Shown one piece after another: positions 24,262-52,200 of a stretch of DNA of 64,000 nucleotides. A program made the translations under genes and the position numbers. The notes below the pieces were generated by a model. It did not search any database. It worked only from the letters and a program-made list of their open reading frames with translations, and had not been told where the DNA came from. Every line of letters begins with the position of its first letter. The first letter of the stretch is position 1. The stretch covers positions 29,297,855-29,361,854 of the forward strand of contig OZ038320.1 in NCBI GenBank assembly GCA_964035795.1. Direction: 5' to 3'. The stretch is from Pterobdella sp. o SKG-2022. Taxonomy: Eukaryota; Annelida; Clitellata; Hirudinida; Piscicolidae.

Positions 24262-27200
24262 TTAAAAACAAATTTTGTTGAAACGTTTGAAGAAAATATT
24301 GTTTTTAAATGTATAATCAAATATTGGAAAGAATAAAAACTTGGTTGGTTTGGTGCACTGAAGAAGGTATGAGTTATTCTCGTCTGAGAAGTTTTTTTCG
24401 TTTGCATAACCCCTGTTCCACGATAACAAATCATTATTCACAAACAAACCATCTCTGCGTATCGAATCCCCGTATCTACCTTCAGAGTACCTAACAGATT
24501 CATCAGAAACAAAACCGTTGGGGAAGCTATAATCATTGTAGTAGCAGCTATTGAGACACCAAGCATTATGGCCGTTGTTAAGATTGAGATTAAGATGGTC
24601 TGATAGATTTATTGCTTGGTGGTCCAAATTGATGTAGAGAGGTTGGTTCAAAGAGAAATCAGTGAAAGATTGTTTTTGCTTTTCGGTATGTTTGGTTTTG
24701 AGGTTGTCCGCCAAGGGTGTTTTACGAGACATTTGATTGCAGCTTAGTAAGAGATTGTTCCCTTCTTTTCCACTAAAAATATTTGTTACAATGTGTAACT
24801 TAAATATATTTAATTGGAATTAAATATAAATTTAACACGGTTAGTGAAGCCTTTGACTATTACAGTTTATAAAAATTAGAATATAAAATCCAAATCATTA
24901 ATTTTTATTTCTACTCAAAAGACTTAAATTAAATTCTTAGTTAGTTTGAAACATATCAACACGAACCTCACGGTGTACCCCAGCACAACAACACACTGAG
25001 GTCTAGAGGCTCTGGAGTTGTAGATGATGCTGATGTTCAACTGCACCCAAGTCCAACCACCTCCTTCGTTCAGTAACCTCACGTAACTGGTCACTACATG
25101 GCCCTTCGACAACACTGCTTGTTGCGAATGTAGGGTTTTGATGTTGTATGTGTACGAGGTTTTTATCGAAAGTTTTGAATATTATAAAGAAATTTTTTGA
25201 CCAAGGTATTTTTAGAAATATTAAAAAAACAAAAATTTTAATTAACTAATTAATTAATTCATGAACACCAACAGGACACGTCGCTTCCAACAGAGATTCA
25301 GCCCATAAGTAACTCAAACAAAAAAACTCAAAAACCTTCCAATAACCAATTAGGATTCCCACTTACAAATGTGGTGTGAATATTGGAGAGAAAAAGCATC
25401 GGATGCATGGATAAGATCATAGAGAGACATTTCTACGGCCTTGTCTCCGTGCCTGCCCGTCAACAATATAAAGTTGCCGTCAACATAAGTGATCTTCAGT
25501 CCAAAATCACACCTGCCAGATATTTTTCATTGATCTATTTTTTGAATCAAATATGATATGGTTTTTGTTCGTTAGTTAAGTCATTTGTAGCCTATTATTT
25601 AGTTTCAAAAAAGTTTTTGCCTGTTTTGAAATTATTTTAAAAATAATTTTTACCTATGAATATGTTGATAATCCGTTTATTTAATAAGCGTATCAATTAA
25701 TTATCAAATTACGTCGAGCAAGTTTTAAGACAAATTGTGCACATGAAAAATATCATTTGTCTCTTAAAGTATAAGTTAATAACTCCACTAATTAACACGG
25801 ACCTGCACACAAACATATTGCTATAAATGCGCACGTCAGTGCAGTTGTTGATCGGTAGTGATGTTCCTATGGCCACTAAGGCCACCCTCGAGTAGGTCTG
25901 CTCACGAGATGAAGGACATGATGGGTTGTAAATCTTATGTTGAGGGAGTTTTATCTTTGCTGTTTGGGCATTTCTTTCATTTTTTTGATCGCAGCTTTGA
26001 GGTTCTAAGTTGATTTTTGTTGGTTGGTTCCCGTAACAGTTTCGAATTTTGAGGTAGCCATTGAAATGAATAACCTATATGAGTATTAAAAAATTTCTAT
26101 TTTCAGTTATGATTATACCACATGATTCAAAAGCTATTTGAAATGTTAATCTACTATGATTGCATTGCATAAATAACTGTAATTATACTGCAAACATACA
26201 AAAACTTTATAACACTAACTAATTATAAACTACAAACATTAACTAGTCAAATGCATAAAGAACCTTAAAACCGCTGTACGCCAGACCAGAGTTCCTCTTG
26301 GCCAACACACATTTGCAACGGAGAAATATGGAGCAAGGAACTTCACAATCTTTATTATGTATTTAGTTGTTTTGAGACGAACTCAAAATAATTCATTAAT
26401 CTCATTTAAATATAATTGGAAATAAGGAAATTATTGATGTTGTTTTTTATCAATAAATCAATAATAAGTAGATGTTTATTGCTAAAATATATATTGTGAA
26501 TAAATAGCCTCAAAATTGTGAATCATAAAATATATATAGTGATCAATAAAAAAATGGTTCAAACTTAGATCAGAATAAATTGGAAAAGTAACAATGAAAC
26601 AAAGAGAGATTTCAGAGAAAAGAACTCTAAATAAATAAAAACAATCACTGAATAATAATATAGTTATTTTTTGAAAACTAATAAAACCCTTGATATCTGA
26701 TTCAAATATTAACCGAAGGTATGTAGAGAGTTGAGTGGTTGATGGGCCAGGGGATGAGAGGGAAAAAAGAGGTTGCCAAGCTCATCATGGTCATCTGGGT
26801 GGATGTACTCGTACATGTTGCTTCCTGTTAGCTCTACCTGGGTTGTATGAGTTAGATCTACCCGGGTCAACAGTGTTGTGACGGGGTGAGTTTTGCTTTA
26901 GGGTTAGGGTTTTAGGGTTAGAGTTAGGGTTAGGGTTAGGGCTAGAGTTAGGGTTAGAGTTAGGGTTATGGTTATGGTTAGGGTTAGGTTTAGGGTTAGG
27001 GTTAGGGTTAGGGTTAGGATAAGGGTTGGGGTTAGGGTTAGGGTTGGGGTTGGGGTTGAGGTTAGGGTTAGGTTGAGGGTTAGGGTTGGGGTTGGGGTTA
27101 AGGTTAGGGTTAGGGTTAGGGTGAGGGTTAGGGTTGGGGTTGGGGTTAAGGTTAGGGTTAGGGTTAGGGTGAGGGTTAGGGTAAGGTTTAGGGTTAGGGT

Positions 27201-29579
27201 TAGGGTTAGAGTTTTTTTTGTTCTATACGGTTTGTTTTTGTTTCGTGAGTGTTTGCGTTGAAATATGTTATTTTGATGCTTTGAATTTATTCATAAAATA
27301 CGGAGTATAAAAATTAAAAAAAAAGAACTTCTTTATTAACAAAAAACAGAACTGATTCTGAGCGGAGCAAAATAAGTTCCAATATATGCAGATCACAATG
27401 GTAACCTGAGACAAGCCCAGATGTACAGACACGGTTTCAGAGACATAGAGGATCGTAGCATCTTGTGCAACTACCACAATGAACTCTCCCATCGTCTGCA
27501 ACACGTTATTGCCCGCGTCCATGTCACCAATGTGGAAAGAGTCCAAGTAGGTTTGTGAGCTTGTGGAAGATGAAGATACTTGATCAAGTGCGACGGTTTG
27601 TGGGAAGGATGGGAGGGTCTGTTTAAGGTTTTCAAAGCGGCACAATGATTGTGTCCATTTGCGACCAAAACCTTGGTGATCAAATTTTATAAAGTCAACA
27701 AACACAAAGTATTTATTTTAAAAAGCGCCACGAAGCTTTTCGTAAAACTAGGTAAAACTAGCTTACATTATTAAGTGATAAAGCTTCGTGTTTTTTAAAA
27801 TTAAATACTTTGTGTTTGTTGATCTTACAATTTGGCTTAGGCTTCATCAAATTTTATAATTTCAACTGGAAGTTTTCATCATAGAATTATACTGATCCAA
27901 TCGAAATGGGATTTACTGCATCTTTGATCAAAACTCTATCTATACAAATTCTCATAATATATGAATGAAAATTTTACATTGAAAAACTAAGAATTTTTCA
28001 ATATGAGTGAAAACAGCATTTATAAGGTTGTGTCAAAGCAATCTTCATTATTCTGGCATTGCATCAGAGCTGACAGCATATGTTTCAAGTCAATGCTTGA
28101 TGGTTTCCCCGTTGAGAAGCTGGTTAAGGTTTATTTATGGCTTTGGTTTTCAAATGAATTTTTTAACGTGCATTTTATTAAGCTTGTATCTTGTGCTTAT
28201 AAACCCCCTAACCAATAAAAAAAAAACAGCGCTTTTCACAATTCAATATAAAAGAATAAACTTAACTATACAAGTTTAAAAAACTTTCTTCAAACTCAAT
28301 TGTATCTTTTATTAACAGGTGTTGGAGAAAGGCATATTTCTCAACCAAATCGTTTGTGCACACAACTTCTTATGTACGGTAAGGATTGCAATTACTGAAA
28401 TTCTTCAGTGTATAATTATTTAACAAAAACTCACGATTAAAAGTCTTGAATAATTTTTTATAAAAAATATAAAAATTTAATTTGAATAAAAACGTTTATT
28501 TTTGTGAATATTAAAAATGAAAAATTTTTTTTTTAGTTTTTATTGAGATTTTTGAAAGAAACTTTCTACAAATATTTGTTTTTTTGCTTGCATTGTTTGT
28601 TTAATCCTCTTCATTCTATAATGATAATACGCAAATCAACCCCACTCAAAGTCTGCAGAAGATTCTTATAAACGTAAAAAAAACGTAAAAGTTATATTGA
28701 AAATATTATGAAGAAGTTAATAAACACACGACGAAGTTCTCTCTTGAAAAACATTGGTTAAAGCGCTAGATAATATAAAATTGATAAATATTTCCTGGAA
28801 ATCTTACTATTTCGCTCGTTAAAAACGCCATGATGCAACAAAATATATATTTTTGAATGTTTTTGCGACTAAAAGGCACTAAAGAATTGAGCGAGCGAAG
28901 ACACGTGATGATGAAGAGAAGGTCGTAGGGTCAGTTCTGCCACTTCAGTCCATCATTACTGAATGCTGGCAACTTCCAATGGAATTATTAAACGCTTTTC
29001 GTGGTGGTGATTATGATGCGGATATTTTTTTAATTTCCATGATTTTTCAGTTTGTTTTGGGTTTATTTTGTTTAAGTTGTGTGAATGAAGTCTAGCAAAA
29101 AATTACTAAATAATTACTAAATTAGTAAATCATTTTGAAGTTGATGTGAGAAAGGTGAAAATTGTTCTGAATAAAGATAATTTAAAAATTTTTTTAAAGT
29201 ATATTTATAAAATTTAAACACTTTATTCAGTTTTGAGCGAAGCATTAATTTCTAAAAAATCTCAAATCAATCTAAAATCCCAAGAATTGCAACTTTTTGA
29301 CGAAAATAATTTTTTCTTAAAAAAATTAGCTCAAAATGAATTTTAAATAACAAATAAAGAGAATATCTACTAAAGATCAATCCAGCTCAATCAATCAGGC
29401 AAACCTTCCGGACAGAACCGTTTCATTTTGAGGTAGCTTGTGGTGAGTTTGATGACTGAAGCCTTGTCCAACTGGTTGGAAATGCTTTGTGGTAAGGGTA
29501 AAAGACGAGATAACTCCAAAAATTCTTTTTTCTCTCTTTCTCTTCGCCATCTAGCCGCATCTTTCGACTTTTCTTTCAT
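24262..29579 (-). CDS. sim: Single-minded bHLH-PAS transcription factor, 8 exons
   Basis: Exons, read downward: 29579-29405, 27671-27406, 26837-26714, 26349-26264, 26074-25803, 25512-25367, 25114-24967, 24772-24262, giving 575 aa in one frame. Seen: the bHLH starts [14 protein letters not shown] and has [23 protein letters not shown] and FCPEGL, the SIM rather than trachealess form. PAS-A has [24 protein letters not shown] and [11 protein letters not shown]. The PAC-like part has [22 protein letters not shown] and [13 protein letters not shown] has [15 protein letters not shown] and [20 protein letters not shown]. Family knowledge: sim dimerises with ARNT/Tango and controls midline and neural or muscle genes in bilaterians. 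The basic region is less conserved (W and KK where T and NS are usual). The C-terminal part (last exon) matches nothing I know. The last junction uses a weak donor (AG|GTTCGT), chosen because it keeps frame. Confidence 0.93.
26893..27216. repeat. Interstitial telomere-like (TTAGGG)n block
   Basis: About 320 bases of TTAGGG units mixed with TTGGGG, GTTAGA, GTTAAGG and GTTATGG variants lie in sim intron 2. In the sense of the gene they are CCCTAA-like. TTAGGG is the common animal telomere unit. The many variants suggest an old or non-telomeric expansion rather than a recent chromosome end. Confidence 0.9.
27679..27860. repeat. Foldback element, copy B (sim intron 1), with flanking direct repeats
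   Basis: The left arm TCAACAAACACAAAGTATTT, then TTTTAAAAAG, then CACGAAGCTTT (27694-27739) pairs with the right arm (27780-27823). One mismatch and a short indel separate the arms. ATCAAATTTTATAA occurs in the same direction on both sides (27679-27692 and about 27846-27859), as a target-site duplication would, though it could belong to the element. The element ends about 20 bases from the sim exon 2 acceptor. Confidence 0.85.
28003..28380 (+). other. Spliceable open segments inside sim intron 1, unknown
   Basis: On the strand opposite to sim, ATG 28003 opens a frame ([12 protein letters not shown]...FPVEKL). It can splice at CTG|GTTAAGG to an acceptor ACAG before 28320 and stay in frame ([20 protein letters not shown]) up to ACG|GTAAGG. 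Two donors and an acceptor of good quality in phase are suggestive. The segment is a bit less AT-rich than the intron around it. No family is recognised, and the hydrophobic helix spacing only faintly recalls death-fold domains. It could be chance or a transposon piece. Confidence 0.2.
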
Positions 29580-32514
29580 TTATTAAATAAAAGAAATAAA
29601 AGTTGGGATTCAAAGCAGGTTTAAAATTTTAAGAATTTAAAAATAATTGCAAATTAGTTCACAAAAATTGAGAATTTGATATGGGCTTAAAAACTAACAT
29701 TTAAACATTTATTTATAAATTAATTCATATTTTCAGTAAATTTGGGAATCGTTCCTTATTGGTGAAATAAAGCTAAAACCACGCCTCTTCTTGTAGAACT
29801 TCTCCAATGGGAGAGACTCTTTTAAATGCTTACATAGAAAAACTAGAAAGTTTCGTTAATAGCTCAGAAATGTGGTTGTTGTCAAATTGGTGGAAGGCAT
29901 ATAGATAAGTGGTTGCAACGTGAGTCAGTGTTCCAATATGCATCTTCTGAGATATGACTGTGATTACTTCAAAATTTCCTTATTGTACATATGCCCAACA
30001 AGTTTCAAGACATGATAAAAAGATTTATATTCTAACTATTTATTTTTAAATGATATATCAAATAAGCTTTGAAAAATCAAATCAATAGATGAGTTTTCAG
30101 AATGATTAGTTACAAAGAGTTCAAACGTTGTGATGGATGGATAAATGGAGTTTCAACGATAAATAATATCATTGCTTTTGTTGCTTCATTGAATAGCTTC
30201 ATTCAAGTTTTATACTTTTTTTTTCTAATTACTACTGATCTACTTTCTAAAAAATTTTCAAGAAATTCCTTTCTATTATATACAACTATTCAGTTATTCC
30301 TAAGTATCAAAATAAGACTAACTTGATTGAAGAACTAGATCTCATTAACAATTATTGAAATAACTAAATAGTTAAAATACGTTTTGCAATGTGTTTGAAA
30401 GGGTCGATAAGTTTTGGCATGAGAAATTTCAAATTTTCTCATCATTAATGTTAATAACATTTAAAGACATTATAGGAACATAACTATTAAGTTTACAATT
30501 TACTTATTCCTCCATTTTGTTGGTTATGCATATTTTATGTATTTATTCAGTCAATTTTCATTTATTAATTAAAATGCATTGAAATATGGTAGTTAGAATC
30601 AGTTATAGAAGGCTTCATTGTAAGCCCAAAGATAAGAATTTTTTGTTGGTTGCAATGATACTTAAACCCTTGTAGCATGTGTTTGCGTCCAAAATAGATT
30701 CAACGATTCAAATGACATTTAGCTGATGATCAGGATGATGATGATTAGAATATATGGAAAAGCTTCGTCAAAACAAAATCTTCAAATATTGTCGTGTTTT
30801 TATGATTCACTAATGACATTTTTATACAGAAAAGTATACTAAACTTAAGTGATAGGTTGAAAAACTTATTAAAGAGTGCTTGCAGAGAAGCTCCAGCTTG
30901 TCGAAAGATTGTTTCAATCAAAAATTTGTGGTATTAAATCGATTTTGAATATGCTCTAGACAAGATTTTCTCTGTAGTTTGGTAGATATCAGAGTTTTTA
31001 CTTTCTTCTTGATGCAGAAAACAAAAAAAAAGTTTATAGAAGACAATTCATTATGATCGATTTGACATCATTGTATTTTTTTTCTTCAACTCCGACTCTT
31101 TTCGTATCTAATAAAATTTTTCTTTCAACACATCCATCACCACCTTCGTCGCATCTACATTTAATCTTTAACACTTTAAGAACAATCCTACACAGCTTGA
31201 GTCTGAGAGCCTGTAGACAGAGCCAGTGGAAGCGAGTGTGCTTGTGAATAAATTAAAAAAGAAAAAAGGGGGAATTCATCAGCGTAACTAAGTGTGAACA
31301 CCAATCTCTCGATGCAGGTTTCATTAAATAGTTAGCTAAAATTAAAAAAAGTAAGACTTGTCCCAAATTATAGTCTTTATAAATAAATTTATCGAAATAA
31401 TTCTTTTAAAAAACTGTAAGTTGAGTTTTTGAAAATATATTGTGTTTTCTTTTGTAAAAAGAACAGCATCAGGTATTCTAGAATATCTACAAAACCTTTT
31501 TCGCAAGATCTTTAATCGGGAGTATAACTGCTTTTCATTGTAGCATTGATAAAGTTTTTATGATTAAGGTGCTAAATACTTCTACAGTGTTCAAAGTGGG
31601 ATTTTACTAGAAGCTGGCGGATACTGGAAATTGTAATTTTCTCTTTTTTGGTCATGAGTTTTTTGATAAATTTTAACAGAATATATTTTTTTCATATTTT
31701 TCTGTAGCTACAGTTAGTATTGTATTTTGAAACAACATTTGAATATACGAAAACTGATGCTAACGTATTATGTTAAGGCTATACTTACCAAAAAACTAGC
31801 TATTTTTGCTTGATAAATGTACTAAATTTTCTCATAAATCGACGTTAAAGATTTTTAATATTGCCTATCAGTACATTAAAATGTCTCAAAAGAAAACTGT
31901 TTTATCATGTGTCTAAACTTTATGAAAAGATAATTAACATCAATTTTATTGTAGAACATCCAAAATGCTTTTCTCTAACTTTTGCCCATCATATTAAAAA
32001 ACTTATTGATCCCAACAGATTAAACTCGCTAGCATAATTATCTTTAAATGATATCATTGTGTTATGTGAAGTGTTCAAAGATTTACGCGAAGCAGGATTG
32101 AAGACATTATTGAGGAAATCAACTGTTGTGACCCGTGTTCATCTATTTTTACACGGGAATTTTTGCTTGAACTTTAGAAAAATTATTATACCAACTAAAA
32201 AAAATTTTTTTTACCACAAATGATTTTTAATAAAAATTTGAATAGTAATTAAATACCAATTTATTTTCATTGAAAAATCGGTTTTGTTTGGTAGTATTTT
32301 TAAAAATCCGTTGCCAAGCCTGGTAAAAACAAAATTTTTGAAATTCATTTTTTTATTATTGAAAGTACTCAAATAACAAAAATGGAACCAAAAATAATAA
32401 TTTCAACAAGGATGAGGTAGGAAGCCGTTAGTGATCACAATCTTATACTTCCTTGATGGTAAATAAACACGGTTTCTCTTTAAAAAGTCATTTGGGCTTT
32501 TGCACATTTTGAAG
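29580..32514. other. Intergenic region between sim and NCKAP1 (head to head)
   Basis: No gene is supported in these 2.9 kb, which must hold the 5' regions of both divergent genes. It contains a partial foldback core at about 30753-30775 (GGAAAAGCTTCGTCAAAAC). There is a small hairpin at 32132-32157 (CCCGTGT...ACACGGG). A GC-richer stretch at 31195-31265 ends in AATAAATTAAAAAAG and resembles a poly(A)-tailed retro-insert. The rest is AT-rich without clear signals. Confidence 0.45.
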
Positions 32515-47982
<15,468 letters not shown>

Positions 47983-48585
47983 CGTCGTTTCGCTCCGAAG
48001 TCTATTTTGATTGTTTGCAAAGTATTTTTCATTAGTTTACTTACCCTCTTTAAAGTTTTTCAACTCCATCGTGTATTTGTTCGATTATTTTGTTTTTGGC
48101 TAAATGTTCTAATAATGGCGACATTATTTTTAATGTTATTTTTTATATTATCGCTACAGGATAATCCCAATAATAGGACTTATACAAAGTAACTTTTTCA
48201 CGTTTTCAGCTTTTTGTTATAAACCTTTATGTGAATTTTCGCAGTTTTTTTATTCACTGGCTTTAAGCCGTAGAATTGTTTCATGTAATGCTTTACCATA
48301 TAAATATTATCGAGATTGTTAGTGTTTGTGGAGTGAATCAACTTTTATTGTGGTTTGATGAAATCATGTTGAATATTATTTAAGCCAGTTTTGTCGTATG
48401 GCGCCTCATAAATTTACATTTTTTAATTAATAAACGTCAAGAATTCATTGTAAACATAAATTTTAGCCAAATTTAAAAAATCACAAAACTTGGAAATAGC
48501 TTAAAAATTTATAAAGAAAAAATTTTCCCATTCAAACGATAGTAAAGATCAGATTTTTTGTTCTCTGTAATTTTCTAAGTCAATT

Positions 48586-49161
48586 ATGTCTGGTGATAAT
48601 AGACGCACAGAATCTCAGGCAAGTTTGTCGACCTTGAATGAAACAAGGCCCACCTCTGACGTGGATTTCGACAGTGGAGATCACGCCATAGAAGAAACTG
48701 GAAGACAGACAGAAGGTGGTTCTTACACAAAACCACATAAGTAATTAGTTGAGAATATATATTTTCTTTCAGACTCTCAGTCAATGCATTGGAAACTGAA
48801 GCTTGGTGTCTTTTTTCTTTTGCCATTTGTTTCTGTTTTTCACGACCTTCTATGGTTCTCTGGTAGGGTACCATGGCAGCCCTACCAATACCATGAATTC
48901 TCAGATCTTTTGAGCAAAGGATTTATATACAGTGGACTTTTTATGTTTTTTGTTCCATCTCCCAACACGTTAGCCACTCTTTTGGCCTATACCACAGTGG
49001 TCTCATTATATACCAAAATACAATCAATGTCTTCAAATCTGTTTTTGCACGAAAACTTGAATGAAGCTTTTATCCAACACACCCTTAATTCTTACTCTCT
49101 TTTTCAAAAGCTCAGCGCCTTTAAACTGGTGGAGTGGCTAGCAACCTCGGATTTCGGATGA
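48586..49161 (+). CDS. Small two-exon membrane protein, unknown family
   Basis: Exons 48586-48715 and 48773-49161 (donor GAAG|GTGG, acceptor TTTCAG) give 172 aa in one frame. Residues 1-45 are polar and acidic (MSGDNRRTESQ...). A hydrophobic span follows (LGVFFLLPFVSVFHDLLWF), then a loop (VPWQPYQYHEF). A second hydrophobic stretch covers about 45 residues (GFIYSGLFMFFV...LATLLAYTTVVSL), perhaps two more spans, and the tail is soluble. The start is the first ATG in a less AT-rich context about 600 bases after the NCKAP1 stop. AATAAA at 49211-49216 is the likely poly(A) signal. I do not recognise the family. The regular intron and the length of the open frame make a real gene likely. Confidence 0.72.
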
Positions 49162-49256
49162 TCTCTTATAACACATTAGAACGTTTAAAATTTTTTTAAA
49201 ACTCAAAAACAATAAAAGCATTTACGGGGTTTTTATTTTATTTTAAAAATTGATTA

Positions 49257-52200
49257 TTATTTCCATACTAGTAATTCTTTCTGTATACTTTCTCTAGCCC
49301 TCCTCATTCTCATTTTCGACTTTTTGAAAGCATCTTTTCAAAAGATATAACAAAAGTTCACACAAATATAATTTAATCAGTTGAAAAACTACAAAGGTTT
49401 AAAGAATACCTAGCAAATTTACGATGTCCCATTTCAGAGCGTTTCTAGGCTTCTCTAAACTTTCTGTATCGGCCTTCAGTTTGCTTTTCAACGATTCGCT
49501 GAAAATATATTCAAGTTCAAAATCTTTTTTAGTATTTTATGCAAATAATAATAAATAGATTTACTGGCTCTGTATAGCAGTGTGTTTCCTTATGTAAATG
49601 CAACCTGTTGATTGAGTTTTGAAACCAAACCTATTTAAACAGCTTCCCTGAAAATTTAAACACAAATAAAAAAGCCTCAAAAAACCTTCATTAGGTACAA
49701 AAATTGTGTATAAATTGAGTATTGTTTCGATTAAAAGATTACATAAGGATTCGATTACCCTGTGTTCCAAGGGCACAGCCACATATGACGGGTCTTCAAG
49801 CTGCAACAAGTTGCCGACGAAGAACCTCCGGAGTTTGTCCTCGTTTGATGTTTCTATGGGCCTCCAACACTGCAAAGAGTACTCCTGACTGCCTAACAAC
49901 ATCATTTATTTTTCAGTTAAAATTTTCATACGCCTTGAAAAAATATTCTATGTATAAATTTTTATAGAAATTTAACTAGAAACTACAAGTTGTGATTGTA
50001 TCAAAATAAAACATTGTAAATACCCTCAAAACCACCCACTGACCAGCTTCAAGATCCAAAGTCAGATATGTATACCCCTCAGTTCTGAACCTCTCCCAAG
50101 AGTCAAACGATGTTACTTCAAAGAAAATACAAGGGCAGTCGATGGCTGTAATGTTGGTCCAAAGCTTAATACATTTCATCAACATTCATGTGTTAATAGT
50201 TGACCAGATACTTTGATATCAAATAAATGATCTTTTTTAAAAAATAGATCACGTTTTAATGTACAGTGAACATCTCACAAGCGGTGTTTCCGATGATTTG
50301 CTCCAGATGCAAGCTGAAAGGAAGTGCAAAATGGGCAACTCTGCGCTGTCCAATATATATTTATCTAATTAGATTATAATGTTGTACATGTCCCAGTAAC
50401 TGGGGTTGACAGCAGTTTGCCTAGGTTATTGATATTATACTAAAGTAATTTATAAAAAGCCCATTTATTTGGGAAAAATTTTTATAGACTGCCAATACAA
50501 AACATTAAAATCAACAACATAAAAAGGTTTTGTCATTAACAATAAAAATATTAAAAAGAAAAAACATTGAAAAATCAAATAATTTTCATATGAATGTATA
50601 AAAACTCTCACTAACATTGCCGTCTCTCCTTGTAGCGCAGGTGTGAGTGCACCCATAGAGGGAGTCGATGCTCTTGGGTTGCCAGCCTGGAGGTGTGCAT
50701 GCTCATGGTGAATGAATAATTGGTAGAAACATGAGTAAAAAGGTAAGTATATAAGTCGATAATTAATTAATTAAATAACTGAGCACCTAAGTGAATAAAG
50801 AATTTAGGAAATTGCGAAAAACCGAAAACCAGTTTAAGCAGTTTTATATAGGAATGCGGATTTTTGATATACGAAAAAAGAATGGTCAACTATACTCAAA
50901 TACATAAGCACTTATTTTAGTAGGCATACAAAAATATACACATTGTAAGTTACTAATTGAGAAAATATAACCCAATTTTTCATAAGTCCGGATTTTCGAT
51001 ATTTGAAGTTCACTGTATGAACTTTATAAACAGATATATAAACACAATCCTACTTTTAATTAGCCAATGAGAGAGTGAGTAAGCCCAGAGAGGAAGGTAG
51101 GTGTGTGAAAAAATACGTGAGTAGGTGAGGTAATTGTTGAGTAAGTAGAACCAATAGGCTAGCTAGTTCATAAATAAGCTAGTTACCATTAGTTAACTAG
51201 TGAGCAAACATAACCCCAACAATCGAATTCAAACCAAATAAACCTCTAACGTATCTATATTGATCATACCTTCAGCGTAATGCACGAACCAGGAAATATA
51301 CAAGTTGTTGTACTCGAAGTCGCTGGCTGCTACTGTTTTGTATCATCAATATTGTTAAATAGATTTATCTGATGAATAGTTGAAAAGTGAGTTTGCCATA
51401 AAGCCGCTTGAGTATAAATCACTTTTTCAAAACGCTTCTTACTTATTATTATTTTTAATTTAAAAATTTAAAAAATTTATATACTCAAATGAACTGTTTA
51501 TAAAATCCCAAATATCAAGTAAGATAACTTGAATGTGCTGAAAATTAGAAGGCAAAACATACTTATTTCGATGTTACAGAACAATCGTAAGCTCTTGGAA
51601 TTGGGCTGCAAAATATAAGGAAGTATAAGAACAATTTTAATTCTATATAATATAAATTCCATTTTAATACATTCAACTTTTTTAAAGAAAATAAGTTATT
51701 TATTAAATACGACTCACTTCCTCAAAGTCGAAACCTATTTGATTTTGCAAGAATTCTTGTTTTTTCTTGTAATACTGCGAGATTTTTATGTTGAAGGAAA
51801 CTATTGAAAACAATTCATATAACAAAAAAAATTATTTGGTTCATCCATAAAAAGTTTTAAATTATCCAGCACTTCACGGGCCGTCTTAATGCAAAAGGAA
51901 TATTTTCACTTTATAAGTTCTAAATGTCGGCTTAAACTATTGGTATTTTTGATCTTCAGTGCAATGCTTAAAAAAACTATTATCTTAATATAAATATGAA
52001 ATTACTTCGTCCATTATTCCTCGTTCTATCTCTATTTGCTCGCTGCAAAATGAATTTTACTACAAATAATATCCTTGCAAAAAGTTGCAAAATTTTTATT
52101 CTGCCATCAATATTGTCATGAAAAGCATGATGAGGAATGTATTGAAAGCGTGAAATTTTTCTATACATTTTTTAAAATTAATATTGACTTACTGCGTCAT

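Noticed and set aside
26968..27261. Open frame of alternating Val-Arg residues
   Set aside because: It is the telomere-like repeat read in frame; no gene.
29391..29579. Trachealess or NPAS-type bHLH-PAS
   Set aside because: TTSYLKM and FCPEGL after the helix-loop-helix fit single-minded, not the ISYLKLRDF form of trachealess.
48586..49161. PIG-P-like protein
   Set aside because: The spacing of membrane spans and the tail do not match the PIG-P pattern; left as unknown.
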